Positions 53,280-62,310 are shown, counted from the stretch's first letter. The stretch: 64,000 bases of DNA from Reinekea marina (GCF_030409715.1 NZ_JAUFQI010000001.1:496001-560000); one strand, 5' to 3'. The notes: generated by a model not told the origin, from the letters alone. Numbers and translations are program-made.

Positions 53280-53380
53280 GCATAACAAGGCTTTTGGCAC
53301 TCCCTTTGGTCGCCGGGAAGCATACACGGGGCGCTACGCGACTATAGCCCCGCGCCTGCGCCACTGGTATAACGTTAATG
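53280..53380 (+). repeat. attC-like site 7 (101 bp)
   Basis: Starts GCATAAC, ends GTTAATG. Central stem CGGGGC with GCCCCG around GCTACGCGACTATA. Lies 7 bases after one stop and just before the TTAGGAGG of the next gene. Confidence 0.7.
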
Positions 53381-53392
53381 TTAGGAGGAAAA

Positions 53393-53926
53393 TTGCTACC
53401 AACACTCGAATCTACAAGAATTGTACTTCGCCCCTATAAGGTCTCGGACTCAAAAAACGTTCAGAGGCTCGCTAGCGAGAAAATCATTGCTGAGATGACT
53501 GCCAATATTCCGCACCCATATGTTGATGGAATGGCAGAAGAATGGATTTCTAAACATGAATATTGGTACCAAAAGAGAGCTGCAATTGTACTAGCGATTC
53601 AACTCGTTGAAACTGGAGAGCACATAGGCACAATCAGTATCACTCAAATCGATGGCGATTCAGGTAATTTAGGATATTGGGTTGGCGTTCCATATTGGGG
53701 TAAAGGTTATTGCTCCGAAGCTGCATATCTTCTCATTAATTATGGCTTCACTGAATATGGATTAGATCTTATATATGCAAGGCATCTACCGGAGAATCCT
53801 GCTTCTGGTAAAGTCATGACCAAAAATGGCTTCGTATATAAGAATGATGTATTGGTTGGTGGTCGTGAACTTTTACATTACGAATTGCCAGCTTACCAGT
53901 GGCAAAAGCTTAAAAACTTATACTAG
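53393..53926 (+). CDS. GNAT-family N-acetyltransferase (RimJ/RimL-like)
   Basis: 177 aa from a TTG at 53393, favoured because TTAGGAGG ends five bases before it; an ATG at 53378 would include that site in the coding region and overlap the attC-like repeat. GNAT features: LESTRIVLRPYKVSDS, GYWVGVPYWGKGYCSEAAYLLINYGF (acetyl-CoA loop WGKGYCSEA), ENPASGKVMTKNGF. Last intact cassette gene of the cluster. Confidence 0.88.
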   Translation: MLPTLESTRIVLRPYKVSDSKNVQRLASEKIIAEMTANIPHPYVDGMAEEWISKHEYWYQKRAAIVLAIQLVETGEHIGTISITQIDGDSGNLGYWVGVPYWGKGYCSEAAYLLINYGFTEYGLDLIYARHLPENPASGKVMTKNGFVYKNDVLVGGRELLHYELPAYQWQKLKNLY

Positions 53927-53947
53927 TGAGGCACCTTAGCCAGCGCC

Positions 53948-54271
53948 CCTCTCAAAAAGTACTTTTACGTGTTACGGCAGCTATTCTCAATTTTATGGCT
54001 TGAAAATTATGGTACAGCAGCACCCATAGAATTCGAGAAGGTAATGTCACTGGTAACAGAAAACCAAATTCTTGATGAAGTGAATTTGCTATTAGAGCGT
54101 AAAAAGGTGAGTGAAGAGAAAATGCTTGCGCCTGCAATTCCTGCTCTGAATCGCTACATTGAGAACCAGCTTAGTAGATTGGAAAATATTAAAGTACCTA
54201 AGACCAATCGGATTTCAGAAATGGAGCAACTTAACTGGCTTTTCCAAGCAGTTCTAAAGAATAATTATTAA
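53948..54271 (+). pseudogene. 3' fragment of the YcgL-type nucleotidyltransferase gene, copy 2
   Basis: Near-identical to bases 48076-48396 of the cassette gene (from CCTCTCAAAAAG to the stop), frame intact but with no start signal. Differences are mostly scattered substitutions (for example GGCCGC to GGCAGC, GTGG to ATGG). The break point lies 21 bases after the acetyltransferase stop. Confidence 0.85.
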
Positions 54272-54536
54272 TCCACGAAATTAAGTAGGACGCCCACTCT
54301 AATAAACCAGTCAAACAATTCCAAGTAATCACTGAGTTTAAACGGCAAGTCATGCGGCAAAGGGTAACGAGGGTTGCCTACAGACGGGAACAGCGACAAA
54401 GGTTGATTCGGAGTTTGAAAATCACTTCGCGTTAGTTCCGCTACACCAGTTGGTTAGGTCAACCTTTAAAGTATCTGCATAAAGCGAAGTCGAAATCTAT
54501 TACCGGGATGGCTAAAGCCAAATTCTAGTTCCCAAC
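54272..54536. other. Non-coding stretch between cassette remnant and fru terminator
   Basis: No gene with a start signal and no attC-like site. GCGTTAGTTCCGC and GGTTAGGTCAACC near 54.43-54.46 kb are short repeats of unclear meaning. Right edge of the cassette-like region. Confidence 0.4.
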
Positions 54537-54571
54537 AAAAAAGGTGAATGGATTCCCCACTCACCTTTTTT
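54537..54571. terminator. Terminator downstream of fruA
   Basis: AAAAAAGGTGA (54537-54547) pairs perfectly with TCACCTTTTTT (54561-54571). On the minus strand it ends the fruBKA transcript; the A/T tracts make it bidirectional. Confidence 0.88.
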
Positions 54572-54598
54572 AGGCTGTCATTAGCGTTGTTTACACTC

Positions 54599-55984
54599 TC
54601 AATTTGCCTGTAATTGGCGACTCTCGAAACGCGCCTTCAACAAGAAGTAGCCAACACCGGTGACTAATGAACCGGCGACGATTGCTGCTACGTATAAAGC
54701 AACATGAGTTATCGCATTTGGAATAAACAAGACGAAGATGCCGCCATGTGGTGCCAATAACTCAGCATTGATCAACATCGATAACGCGCCGGTTATCGCA
54801 CCACCGACCATCGCGACTGGGATTACACGCAATGGATCTTTCGCAGCAAACGGAATCGCACCTTCGGAGATAAAACATAAACCGAGTACAAACGATGCTT
54901 TACCGGCTTCGTGCTCCGCAGAGGTAAAATATTTCTTACCTAGGAATGTAGCAATACCCATACCGATTGCAGGCGTCATTCCCGCTGCCATAACCGCAGC
55001 CATAGGGGCGTAGGTTTGAGTCGCTAATAACCCTACTCCAAAGGTATAAGCAGCTTTGTTTACTGGGCCACCTAAATCGAAGCACATCATAGCGCCAAGA
55101 ATCAAACCAAGACCTACTGCATTCGCTGATCCCATGCCAGTTAAGAATTCCGTTAGCGCGTTCATAATTGCCGCTACAGGACCACCGACAATGTAGATCA
55201 TCACCAAACCAGTGGCCAAAGTGGCCAACAGTGGAATAATCAATATTGGTTTTAATGCTTCCATTGTTGCCGGTAAAGAAATTTTCTCAGCTAAAAACTT
55301 GGCACTGTAACCGGCCAAAAAACCAGCTGCGATACCACCTAAGAATCCCGCACCAATGGAACTGGCCAACATACCTCCGACAAGGCCGGGGGCTAATCCA
55401 GGCCGATCTGCAATTGAAAATGCAATGTATCCGGCGAGCACCGGAATCATTAATGCAAAGGCAGAACCCCCACCTATTTGCATCAGTGCGGCAGCGAGCG
55501 TGCCTTCAGTTTTGAACGCTTCAATACCAAAGATAAATGAAAGAGCAATGATCAAACCGCCAGCAACCACCACTGGCAACATGAAAGACACACCCGTCAT
55601 TAAGTGTTTATATGCTCCAGTTTTTTCTTTTTTGAATCCACTCGCCGCATCTGCTACTTGAGTACTTTCAACGGTAGCTTCATTAATCGCGTTCTCAATC
55701 ACCGCATCGGATTTTTTAAGCGCATTACCTGTACTGGTGCGGTAAATACGCTTACCTGAAAACTGTGTCGTATCTACCTCGATATCAACGGCCAAAATAA
55801 CCAAATCAGCTTGAGCAATATCATCGCTGGTCAGTTTATTTTCGGCTCCAATTGAACCGCGAGTTTCAACTTTAATCGAATGTCCCTTCGCTTCAGCAGC
55901 GGTTTTTAAAGCCTCAGCTGACATAAAGGTATGTGCCACCCCTGTGGGGCAAGCAGTTACAGCGACAATATTTAACGCATCCAT
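54599..55984 (-). CDS. fruA: Fructose PTS EIIBC component
   Basis: 461 aa. One EIIB domain (1-100) with phospho-Cys 12 in VTACPTGVAHTFMSAEAL, a linker, then the EIIC membrane domain (about 130-455, eight or more TM helices, GLICFDLGGPVNK-type motif at AMMCFDLGGPVNKAAYTF). E. coli FruA has an extra EIIB' domain and is about 100 residues longer; this version has a single EIIB. Imports fructose as fructose-1-phosphate. AGAGG ribosome-binding site, 125 bases after fruK. Last gene of the operon. Confidence 0.95.
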   Translation of the reverse strand: MDALNIVAVTACPTGVAHTFMSAEALKTAAEAKGHSIKVETRGSIGAENKLTSDDIAQADLVILAVDIEVDTTQFSGKRIYRTSTGNALKKSDAVIENAINEATVESTQVADAASGFKKEKTGAYKHLMTGVSFMLPVVVAGGLIIALSFIFGIEAFKTEGTLAAALMQIGGGSAFALMIPVLAGYIAFSIADRPGLAPGLVGGMLASSIGAGFLGGIAAGFLAGYSAKFLAEKISLPATMEALKPILIIPLLATLATGLVMIYIVGGPVAAIMNALTEFLTGMGSANAVGLGLILGAMMCFDLGGPVNKAAYTFGVGLLATQTYAPMAAVMAAGMTPAIGMGIATFLGKKYFTSAEHEAGKASFVLGLCFISEGAIPFAAKDPLRVIPVAMVGGAITGALSMLINAELLAPHGGIFVLFIPNAITHVALYVAAIVAGSLVTGVGYFLLKARFESRQLQAN

Positions 55985-56109
55985 TGGAATTACCTCTTTT
56001 ACTCTTGTTATTGTTGGTTTATGTTTTGTGTTAGAAAGAAACGCTTCGGTTCACGTTCCATTCGGTTTAAAAATATTTTAGTCAGTGATAGTTCCCAATA
56101 TTGCATAGG

Positions 56110-57072
56110 TCACTCCCCAGCTAATGTTTCTAATGTCAGTGGCGTCAACGACACTTCACGCTGTAAATCCTTAAGGCGATTCATATCTACAATACCAACG
56201 CCCACTTGCTCCACGGCATGCGCTGAAATTGCCGCCGCCCGTTCCAACGTTTGTTCTGGGCTTTCGCCTCGAGCAAGACCATAAGCTAGACTGGCAACAA
56301 GACTGTCGCCCGCGCCGACCGTACTGACCATAGATACTTTTGGGGGCGTCACATGGTAAATGGCATTTTCGCCATACCAACGAAAGCCATTTTTACCATC
56401 AGACACAACCACCTGCTTAATACCATAGGACTGCAATTTTAAAGCGGCTCTCTGCTCATCTTGAACGTCATTGACTGGACGTCCGAGCCACTGTGCAAGT
56501 TCTTCACGATTCGGTTTCACCATGGTCGGACCTGCCTTTACGGCTTCAGAGAATGCTTCTCCGCTGGTATCTAAAATTGTTAAACAACCCAGCGCTTTTA
56601 CTTGGCTAATTAAATCTGCGTAAGTAGATTGACTGATTCCGCATGGCAAACTTCCTGAAAAAACGACCACTTTGAACTGCTCGGCTAAATCAAAGACGGT
56701 TTGTCTAAATCGCGCTAAAGTAGTCGAGCTGATATCAATACCAGGCAAATTGATATCCGTTGTGCGCTGGTTACTTTCGGTCAATTTAACATTAATGCGC
56801 GTATTGCCCGCTTCGCGACAAAACGCATTCTTAATATTTTTTTCGCGAAAAAGATCTGTGAACGGCTGCTCATTATTTGCGCCTAAAATACCTGTCGCCG
56901 TCACATTCATCTGCAAGTCAACTAACACGCTAGCAACATTGATACCTTTGCCAGCGGCATGAAGTGTGCCGTGCTGTGCAATATTCACTTCGCCCAATTG
57001 AATAACCTCAGTGCTTACTGTGAGATCGAGCGCCGGGTTAAGCGTTATGGCCAATATCTTGTTGTGATTCAT
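56110..57072 (-). CDS. fruK: 1-phosphofructokinase
   Basis: 320 aa PfkB-family kinase. Opening ILAITLNPALDLTVSTEVIQLGEVN, substrate segment AAGKGINVASVL, and GAGDSLVASLAYG with the catalytic Asp. Phosphorylates fructose-1-phosphate to fructose-1,6-bisphosphate. ATGA overlap with fruB. Confidence 0.95.
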   Translation of the reverse strand: MNHNKILAITLNPALDLTVSTEVIQLGEVNIAQHGTLHAAGKGINVASVLVDLQMNVTATGILGANNEQPFTDLFREKNIKNAFCREAGNTRINVKLTESNQRTTDINLPGIDISSTTLARFRQTVFDLAEQFKVVVFSGSLPCGISQSTYADLISQVKALGCLTILDTSGEAFSEAVKAGPTMVKPNREELAQWLGRPVNDVQDEQRAALKLQSYGIKQVVVSDGKNGFRWYGENAIYHVTPPKVSMVSTVGAGDSLVASLAYGLARGESPEQTLERAAAISAHAVEQVGVGIVDMNRLKDLQREVSLTPLTLETLAGE

Positions 57073-59954
57073 GCTGTCACTCCCGTACGATCTAAAGCTC
57101 GGATCGCCTCGGTACTTTCCGCTTCCAACGCTGCCGTCGCAAGTGCCTTAGCTTCGGAACTATCTATGCTGCGAATCTGCGCTTTAATTTGAGGAATGGC
57201 CGTTTGTGACATACTCAATTCACGTACACCTAATCCCAGTAAAATTACGGCCGCTAATGGGTCTGCAGCGAGTTCACCACAAACACCAACCCAAATATCG
57301 TTACGTTTGGCTGCATCAACCGTGGTTTTAACTAAACGCAAAATTGCTGGGTGAAGTGAATCGGCTTGCTTAGACAATACCGGATGGCCGCGATCTACCG
57401 CTAAGGTATACTGAGTTAAGTCGTTGGTACCTACAGAGAAAAAGTCTAATTCTTTCGCGAACACGTCAGCCATCAATGCGGCACTGGGTACTTCAATCAT
57501 CATGCCTAGCTCTAGTTGAATTCCTGGAAATTCGTCAGCAACTTCGTTGTAGATTTCTTTGATTGCACGCCATTCGGTAATGTCAGAAAGCATCGGAAAC
57601 ATGACCCGCAATAGTCCTCGGTCTGCTGCTTCAAACAAAGCACGTAATTGGCGCTTCAACATATCAGGATATAACAACGATAAACGAGCACCACGTACAC
57701 CTAAAAATGGATTATCTTCCTGAGGCATTGCTAAATAGGGTAGCGGCTTATCACCACCCACATCTAAAGTACGCACAATCAGAGGTTGATTTTCGGTCGC
57801 CATGGCGTCCAAGGCTGCTTTATATTCAGCGACTTGCTGCTCATGAGTTGGCTCCTGGGGGTGAGCCATATATAAAAATTCAGAACGGAATAGACCAACA
57901 CCTTCGGATCCAAATTCCAAGGTGTCCTCTACTTGACTAGAGCTTGATATATTTGCGACCACTTCAATATTGACACCATCAACCGTAGTTGCCGGCAGAA
58001 AACGATCCTCGTAAGCGCGTTCATAATCAGCTTTACGCTGCGCCTGTTCCTCACGTAAATCGTCAAGGGCTGAGTCGGATTCAACCACCATAAAAAAACG
58101 ATTGTCACAGTCGACGACCAAAGGTGTGCCATCGGCAATGTTTAAAACGATTGGACCACAACCAACCAACAACGGAATACCTGCAGCTCTGGCTAGAATA
58201 GCCGCATGTGAAGTCACTCCTCCTTTAGCAGTAACAATGGCTTGAACAATATTTTTATCAAACTTCACTACATCCGACGGATTGATTTCATCGGCAATTA
58301 CAATGTGCGGCTGAGTGTCTGTCAATTGCTCTTGCTGTCCAGTTAAAATCATCATCAACTGGTAACCTAAATCGCGATAATCACTGGCTCGTTCAGCGAG
58401 TAACGCATCCGAATGTTGCTCCAACGACGATGCAATTTGTTCAACCGATGACATCCAAGACCATTCTGCAGTTTTGCCAGAGGAAATGAATCCCTGTGTC
58501 GCTTCAACAAATTCAGGATCATCCAATAATTCAATATGCATGGTTAGAATTTGTATCTTGGCTTCATTCGTTTCTTGTGCCAGAGAATCATTCAATGCTT
58601 TACTTAGTTGGTGCAAAGCATCTTGAAACCGATGTGATTCGCCGGGTCGGTCTTTACTGTTTTCGGGATAACTAAAATCTTGTTTGATTTTTGTGCGTGC
58701 AGTACCTAAGGCCAAGCCAGGTGCGCCACACAATCCAGAAATCTTTTCATTGTATTCAACACTTTCTTGAGCCGGTGCTTCAACAGCGGTCGGAAGAATC
58801 TGGGGGGAATGTGTCGCTGTAATTGGTTTAACTTCGTCGCCCAACCCTTCAGAGACGGCTGTACTTAATTGGTGCAACACAGATAGCGGATCATCACACT
58901 TAGTAACAGTAAATCGCATGAGATCACCATGTGAAAAACCCAAACCAATTAATCGCGCAACGCTGGTACCAAGTACCGCACCGTCGTTACCATCAAGATT
59001 CTCTACCCATATGTCGGCGTTCAATTGTTTAATGAGTTTTGCCAAATGCGACGCTGGTCGTGCATGTAATCCTTGCTCAATCGGTAGGCGTATTTCAATA
59101 GACTCGCCCTCCAAAGCCTCCATTTTTAGCAAACGTAATAACTTGTCAGCATTTTTCTCATTCGTCAATTGGGACAGTTTTCCATCCCGCTGTAACTGTA
59201 AAAGACGATCATATAAGGGCTTGTGAGCTTTGCCGTTTGATGTAAGTGACAAGAGGATATTAAACGGCCCTGATGCCTCTTGAACCGTCGATTGACTTGA
59301 AACAATGGCCAGTGCAGGTCGCGAATTTGTAGTTTTGACTGTGTTAATCCAGACACCATCACCAAAATCTAGTGCTTCACTGTTAATCAATTCGTCACGC
59401 TCTTGCGTTGAACAGAGCCCTTGCGCAAACAATGCAGAGGCGGCCAATGAAATCGCTTCGGTCACATACTGGATATCCACATTGGTACGAATTAAATGAG
59501 TATCCATGTGCAACGTTGGTTCGAACTGCTCGCCCTTTAAAATGCTTAGCACTTCGGCGACTTGCTCAGTTTTATGCAGTCGTTCTGACAGTTCATCATT
59601 CACGATGACATGGGTTAATTGACGCAATATCGTCAGGTGTTCATCCGATTTCGCGGCTATACCAATGGCGGTATATACGATTTGGCCATCGCCCCAGTCG
59701 ATGCCCTGCTTAAAGCGTAGAACTTTTATGCCGGTTTTTAAAACCTGGTCTTTCGTTTCAGGGGTTCCATGCGGAATGGCTATTCCATTACCCAAGTATG
59801 TCGATGTTTGAGTTTCACGAACGTGCATCCCCGCCTCATAGCCAGGTGCCACCATACCATCGGCAACCATGTCCGCTACGATCAGTGAGATCGCTACCGA
59901 TTTATCTGCAGCATCCGCATCGAGCCTGATATCCGAGCTTTTTAGTTCTAACAT
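57069..59954 (-). CDS. fruB: Multiphosphoryl transfer protein, EIIA(Fru)-HPr-EI fusion
   Basis: 961 aa. EIIA-Fru at 1-145 with phospho-His 62 (NGIAIPHGTPE), a linker domain about 150-280, HPr at about 285-375 with phospho-His 297 (EQGLHARPAS), and Enzyme I from about 405 to the end with GGVTSHAAILARAAGIP and FLYMAHPQEPTHEQQ. E. coli FruB stops after HPr and lacks the EI part; here the whole phosphorelay from PEP to FruA is in one protein, so fructose uptake can work without a separate EI. First gene of fruBKA, under Cra-like operators. Confidence 0.95.
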   Translation of the reverse strand: MLELKSSDIRLDADAADKSVAISLIVADMVADGMVAPGYEAGMHVRETQTSTYLGNGIAIPHGTPETKDQVLKTGIKVLRFKQGIDWGDGQIVYTAIGIAAKSDEHLTILRQLTHVIVNDELSERLHKTEQVAEVLSILKGEQFEPTLHMDTHLIRTNVDIQYVTEAISLAASALFAQGLCSTQERDELINSEALDFGDGVWINTVKTTNSRPALAIVSSQSTVQEASGPFNILLSLTSNGKAHKPLYDRLLQLQRDGKLSQLTNEKNADKLLRLLKMEALEGESIEIRLPIEQGLHARPASHLAKLIKQLNADIWVENLDGNDGAVLGTSVARLIGLGFSHGDLMRFTVTKCDDPLSVLHQLSTAVSEGLGDEVKPITATHSPQILPTAVEAPAQESVEYNEKISGLCGAPGLALGTARTKIKQDFSYPENSKDRPGESHRFQDALHQLSKALNDSLAQETNEAKIQILTMHIELLDDPEFVEATQGFISSGKTAEWSWMSSVEQIASSLEQHSDALLAERASDYRDLGYQLMMILTGQQEQLTDTQPHIVIADEINPSDVVKFDKNIVQAIVTAKGGVTSHAAILARAAGIPLLVGCGPIVLNIADGTPLVVDCDNRFFMVVESDSALDDLREEQAQRKADYERAYEDRFLPATTVDGVNIEVVANISSSSQVEDTLEFGSEGVGLFRSEFLYMAHPQEPTHEQQVAEYKAALDAMATENQPLIVRTLDVGGDKPLPYLAMPQEDNPFLGVRGARLSLLYPDMLKRQLRALFEAADRGLLRVMFPMLSDITEWRAIKEIYNEVADEFPGIQLELGMMIEVPSAALMADVFAKELDFFSVGTNDLTQYTLAVDRGHPVLSKQADSLHPAILRLVKTTVDAAKRNDIWVGVCGELAADPLAAVILLGLGVRELSMSQTAIPQIKAQIRSIDSSEAKALATAALEAESTEAIRALDRTGVTA

Positions 59955-59980
59955 AATTTACTCACTTGATTCTTGTTTTG

Positions 59981-60016
59981 CTGTATCGATTTAGCAAGCA
60001 TACTGAATCCATTTAG
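59981..60016. promoter_or_regulatory. Two Cra/FruR-like operators upstream of fruB
   Basis: CTGTATCGATTTAG (59981-59994) and CTGAATCCATTTAG (60003-60016) resemble the site near the repressor gene and the general Cra pattern (CTGAATCGATTCAG). They are 27-62 bases upstream of the fruB ATG, a position suited to repression. Confidence 0.6.
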
Positions 60017-60141
60017 CAGAAATTTCAACCGATATTTCGTAACAAAACGTATGAAGTACCTAAAAGCACTGATACATATCACCTTTCATCATCATTTAAG
60101 TCTGTACATGGTCAGTTGATATGAAAATAGGGTTTGTCTTG

Positions 60142-60155
60142 CTGAATGGATTCAG
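60142..60155. promoter_or_regulatory. Cra/FruR-like operator upstream of the repressor gene
   Basis: CTGAATGGATTCAG has perfect six-base arms around GG. It lies 46 bases upstream of the chosen repressor start and probably mediates autoregulation. Confidence 0.65.
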
Positions 60156-60200
60156 TACTATTAATACTCTTTTTGTATGACATTTGAGAACCTATCAGTA

Positions 60201-61208
60201 ATGGCCAACCCATTGAATCTAGACGATATCGCCAAGCTCGCTGGCGTTTCTAAAACCACGGTCAGCAGTGTACTGAACGGAAAAGCCGATAAATATCGCA
60301 TTAGTAAAGCGACTCAAGCTAAGGTATTGGCTGTAGCTGAGCAAAACAATTACCAACCCAACCATTCTGCAGCCGCACTAAGACGCGGTAAGAGCCATTC
60401 TGTTGGCTTCATCGTGCCAGATTTCGAAAACCGCAGTTATTTACGAATAGCCTCACGGCTCGAGAAATTAGCACGCCAAAATGGTTTTCAGCTCATCATT
60501 GCTTCTTCAGATGACAATCCTGAAAATGAACTGCAAGCGGCGAAAATGTTGATATCTCGTGGCGTTGATGCACTTTTAGTATCAACTTGCTTGAACGATT
60601 TCACCCCTTATCGACGGTTTTTAGCCGCTGGTACGCCGATCATCTCTCTTGATCGAGCCATGACAGATGAATTCTCAAACGTAATCAGCGATGACCGCCA
60701 AGGTGCACGCGCTTTAACCCAAGCCTTAACGCTAAAAGATACGACGAGTGTCTGCCTTATTGGCGCTATGAAAGACCTAGAAATTAGCCAATTACGCCAA
60801 TCTGGCTTCTACGACGCACTCACAAATACACCAGAAATAAAAGGCCGTTGCTTTTATGGCGAACATTTTGATGCCGCCAGTGGCGTGGACGCGTTTGCTC
60901 AAGCGTTAGAGGCACATAACGGATTACCATCCGCCCTTATTTGCACTTCCTATAGCTTGCTTGAAGGTGTTATTGAAACCTTGCAGCGAGATTTTCGTGA
61001 AGTTTTTAGTATACAACCTACGCCCATCCAATTAGCGACCTTTGGTAACAGCCGTTTACTCGACTTCTTACCAATTCCGGTTGTTTCACTACCCCAACAA
61101 TATGAACAAATTGCCGAGTCTTCTTGGATGCTGGTTCAGCAGGCAATTGAAAATAGCTATCAACCGCAAAAAATAGTTATTCGTCGTAAACTAGTGGTCC
61201 GTGCGTGA
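60201..61208 (+). CDS. fruR: LacI-family fructose repressor (Cra/FruR-like)
   Basis: 335 aa from ATG 60201, matching Cra length (334 aa); an upstream ATG at 60177 is possible. Helix-turn-helix LDDIAKLAGVSKTTVSSVLNGKADKYRISKATQAKVLAVAEQNNYQPN is close to Cra, including the insertion before the hinge, then a periplasmic-binding-type effector domain (SVGFIVPDFENRSYLRIASRLEKLARQNGFQLIIASSDDN). Divergent from fruB; likely local repressor relieved by fructose-1-phosphate. Confidence 0.92.
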   Translation: MANPLNLDDIAKLAGVSKTTVSSVLNGKADKYRISKATQAKVLAVAEQNNYQPNHSAAALRRGKSHSVGFIVPDFENRSYLRIASRLEKLARQNGFQLIIASSDDNPENELQAAKMLISRGVDALLVSTCLNDFTPYRRFLAAGTPIISLDRAMTDEFSNVISDDRQGARALTQALTLKDTTSVCLIGAMKDLEISQLRQSGFYDALTNTPEIKGRCFYGEHFDAASGVDAFAQALEAHNGLPSALICTSYSLLEGVIETLQRDFREVFSIQPTPIQLATFGNSRLLDFLPIPVVSLPQQYEQIAESSWMLVQQAIENSYQPQKIVIRRKLVVRA

Positions 61209-61288
61209 AATAAGGTAAGTGAAGGCGTTTAGTAAAATTTACAAGCCCAAAAAACATTGGAACATAAAGAATTATCTTAGAGCCCACC

Positions 61289-61435
61289 CTTGCGCCTGCA
61301 ATCCCTGCTCTGAATCGCTACATTGAGAACCAGCTTAGTAGATTGAAAGATATTAAAATCCCTAAGACCGATCGGAATTCAGAAATGGAGCAACTTAACG
61401 GTCTTTTCCAAGCAGTTCTAAAAAATAATTATTAA
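61289..61435 (+). pseudogene. 3' fragment of the YcgL-type nucleotidyltransferase gene, copy 3
   Basis: The last 48 codons of the gene at 47926, starting at CTTGCGCCTGCAAT and running to the stop. It shares CTTGCGCC and the extra terminal Tyr codon with copy 2, and CCGATCG with copy 1. No start or ribosome-binding site. It lies on the far side of the fru locus from copies 1 and 2. A hairpin ATAGGG/CCCTAT follows at about 61.45 kb. Confidence 0.85.
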
Positions 61436-61497
61436 TGCACTGTATCGGAATAGGGTGATTTCCCTATCCTGTGAATAAAGACTTTAAGGAATGAAAA

Positions 61498-62130
61498 TTG
61501 AGAAAATTACTATTAATTTTATTAGCAAGTTCGAGCTACACTTTTAGTGATATTTATCTAGAAAATAACTTCGACGATAAAAGTATATCGATTGGATACA
61601 AAGAGCAAAGTGAAACAATTTATAGTTTTGAAGAAAACTTACCCCCTATAGTTAATGGATTAGTCGCAATCAACCAGGGTCAGAATCAAGGGCTATTTCT
61701 TCAATTAGATTTAAGGGGTGGAAACTGCGGCTATAAGGGTTTCTTAGCCATTGCAAAAGATTCAACGTTCGAACTTAAAAAGCTAGATTGTACTTATTGG
61801 AAGAGCATAGGGGATAGCTTGCTTCTTTCCTTTGATCGTACGAAATTTATAGGGCTATGCGGTCTACCAACCTCACGTTCAATGTGGCCATACTTTCCTG
61901 TTATAAACAAAATAGATTTGGCGTTAGAGGAGCCTATTGTTAATGCACCTCCTAAAGATTTGCTTCAAAGTGCTGCTGCAAAGGAAGAACTAGAGAAATT
62001 TAGATCTTTTGTTCTAGAACATATGAATTTGGATCAGGTTCAAGACGAAACCCAGCGTAAATTTTGTCGCCGGCTGGAATCTATACCGCTCCCTGAGTTA
62101 TTAGAGGAAATCGATGTATATACGGAGTAG
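61498..62130 (+). CDS. Predicted exported protein, function unknown
   Basis: 210 aa from a TTG preceded by AAGGA. Signal peptide (MRKLLLILLASSSYTFS). Mature part starts beta-rich (DIYLENNFDDKSISIGYKEQSETIYSF), contains three Cys before residue 125, and ends in a helical region. No family recognised. Lies between two cassette-gene fragments, so it may itself be accessory cargo. Confidence 0.65.
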   Translation: MRKLLLILLASSSYTFSDIYLENNFDDKSISIGYKEQSETIYSFEENLPPIVNGLVAINQGQNQGLFLQLDLRGGNCGYKGFLAIAKDSTFELKKLDCTYWKSIGDSLLLSFDRTKFIGLCGLPTSRSMWPYFPVINKIDLALEEPIVNAPPKDLLQSAAAKEELEKFRSFVLEHMNLDQVQDETQRKFCRRLESIPLPELLEEIDVYTE

Positions 62131-62154
62131 CTTTGTCTTCTTTAGCAAGGCAAT

Positions 62155-62310
62155 GGACCATGACAACTGGATAGCAATCTGGCAAAACAATATCGATGGT
62201 TTTGAAGACTATTTTAAAGCAGACAGAGTTAAGTTTGGTGGAATCTCGGTTAAAGACATTTGTAAGTAAAGTTGTGTGGGGCTAACTAAACCTTCCGCCA
62301 AGTTAGCCGT
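62155..62310 (+). pseudogene. 3' fragment of the cassette-region lipoprotein gene
   Basis: Matches the last 38 or so codons of the gene ending at 49635 and its hairpin: TGGCAAAACAATATCGA, TTTTGAAGACTATTT, AAAGCAGACAGAGTTAAG and GTTAAAGA-ATTTGTAAGTAA are shared. GGCTAACT/AGTTAGCC of the hairpin is kept though its outer bases differ. No start signal. Confidence 0.85.

Larger units (their letters stand above)
43809..54271. mobile_element. Integron-like cassette cluster without integrase (CALIN-type)
   Basis: About 10.5 kb of AT-rich DNA with short, mostly plus-strand, mutually unrelated genes. Between them are at least six 60-121 bp imperfect inverted repeats starting in ...AAC and ending in GTT(A)..., the layout of attC sites, each placed just after a stop codon and just before the next ribosome-binding site. 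No tyrosine recombinase of IntI type is encoded in the window. The right limit is set by the last cassette-gene remnant. Identification rests on visual pattern only. Confidence 0.65.

Noticed and set aside
53969..54271. 100-aa plus-strand frame as a gene
   Set aside because: It is the 3' remnant of the nucleotidyltransferase cassette gene and has no start signal; its GTG is an internal Val codon.
43809..54271. CRISPR array
   Set aside because: The repeats differ in length and sequence, are separated by genes rather than short spacers, and fit attC architecture better.
55246..55661. Plus-strand frames opposite fruA
   Set aside because: Antisense shadows of a well-supported gene.
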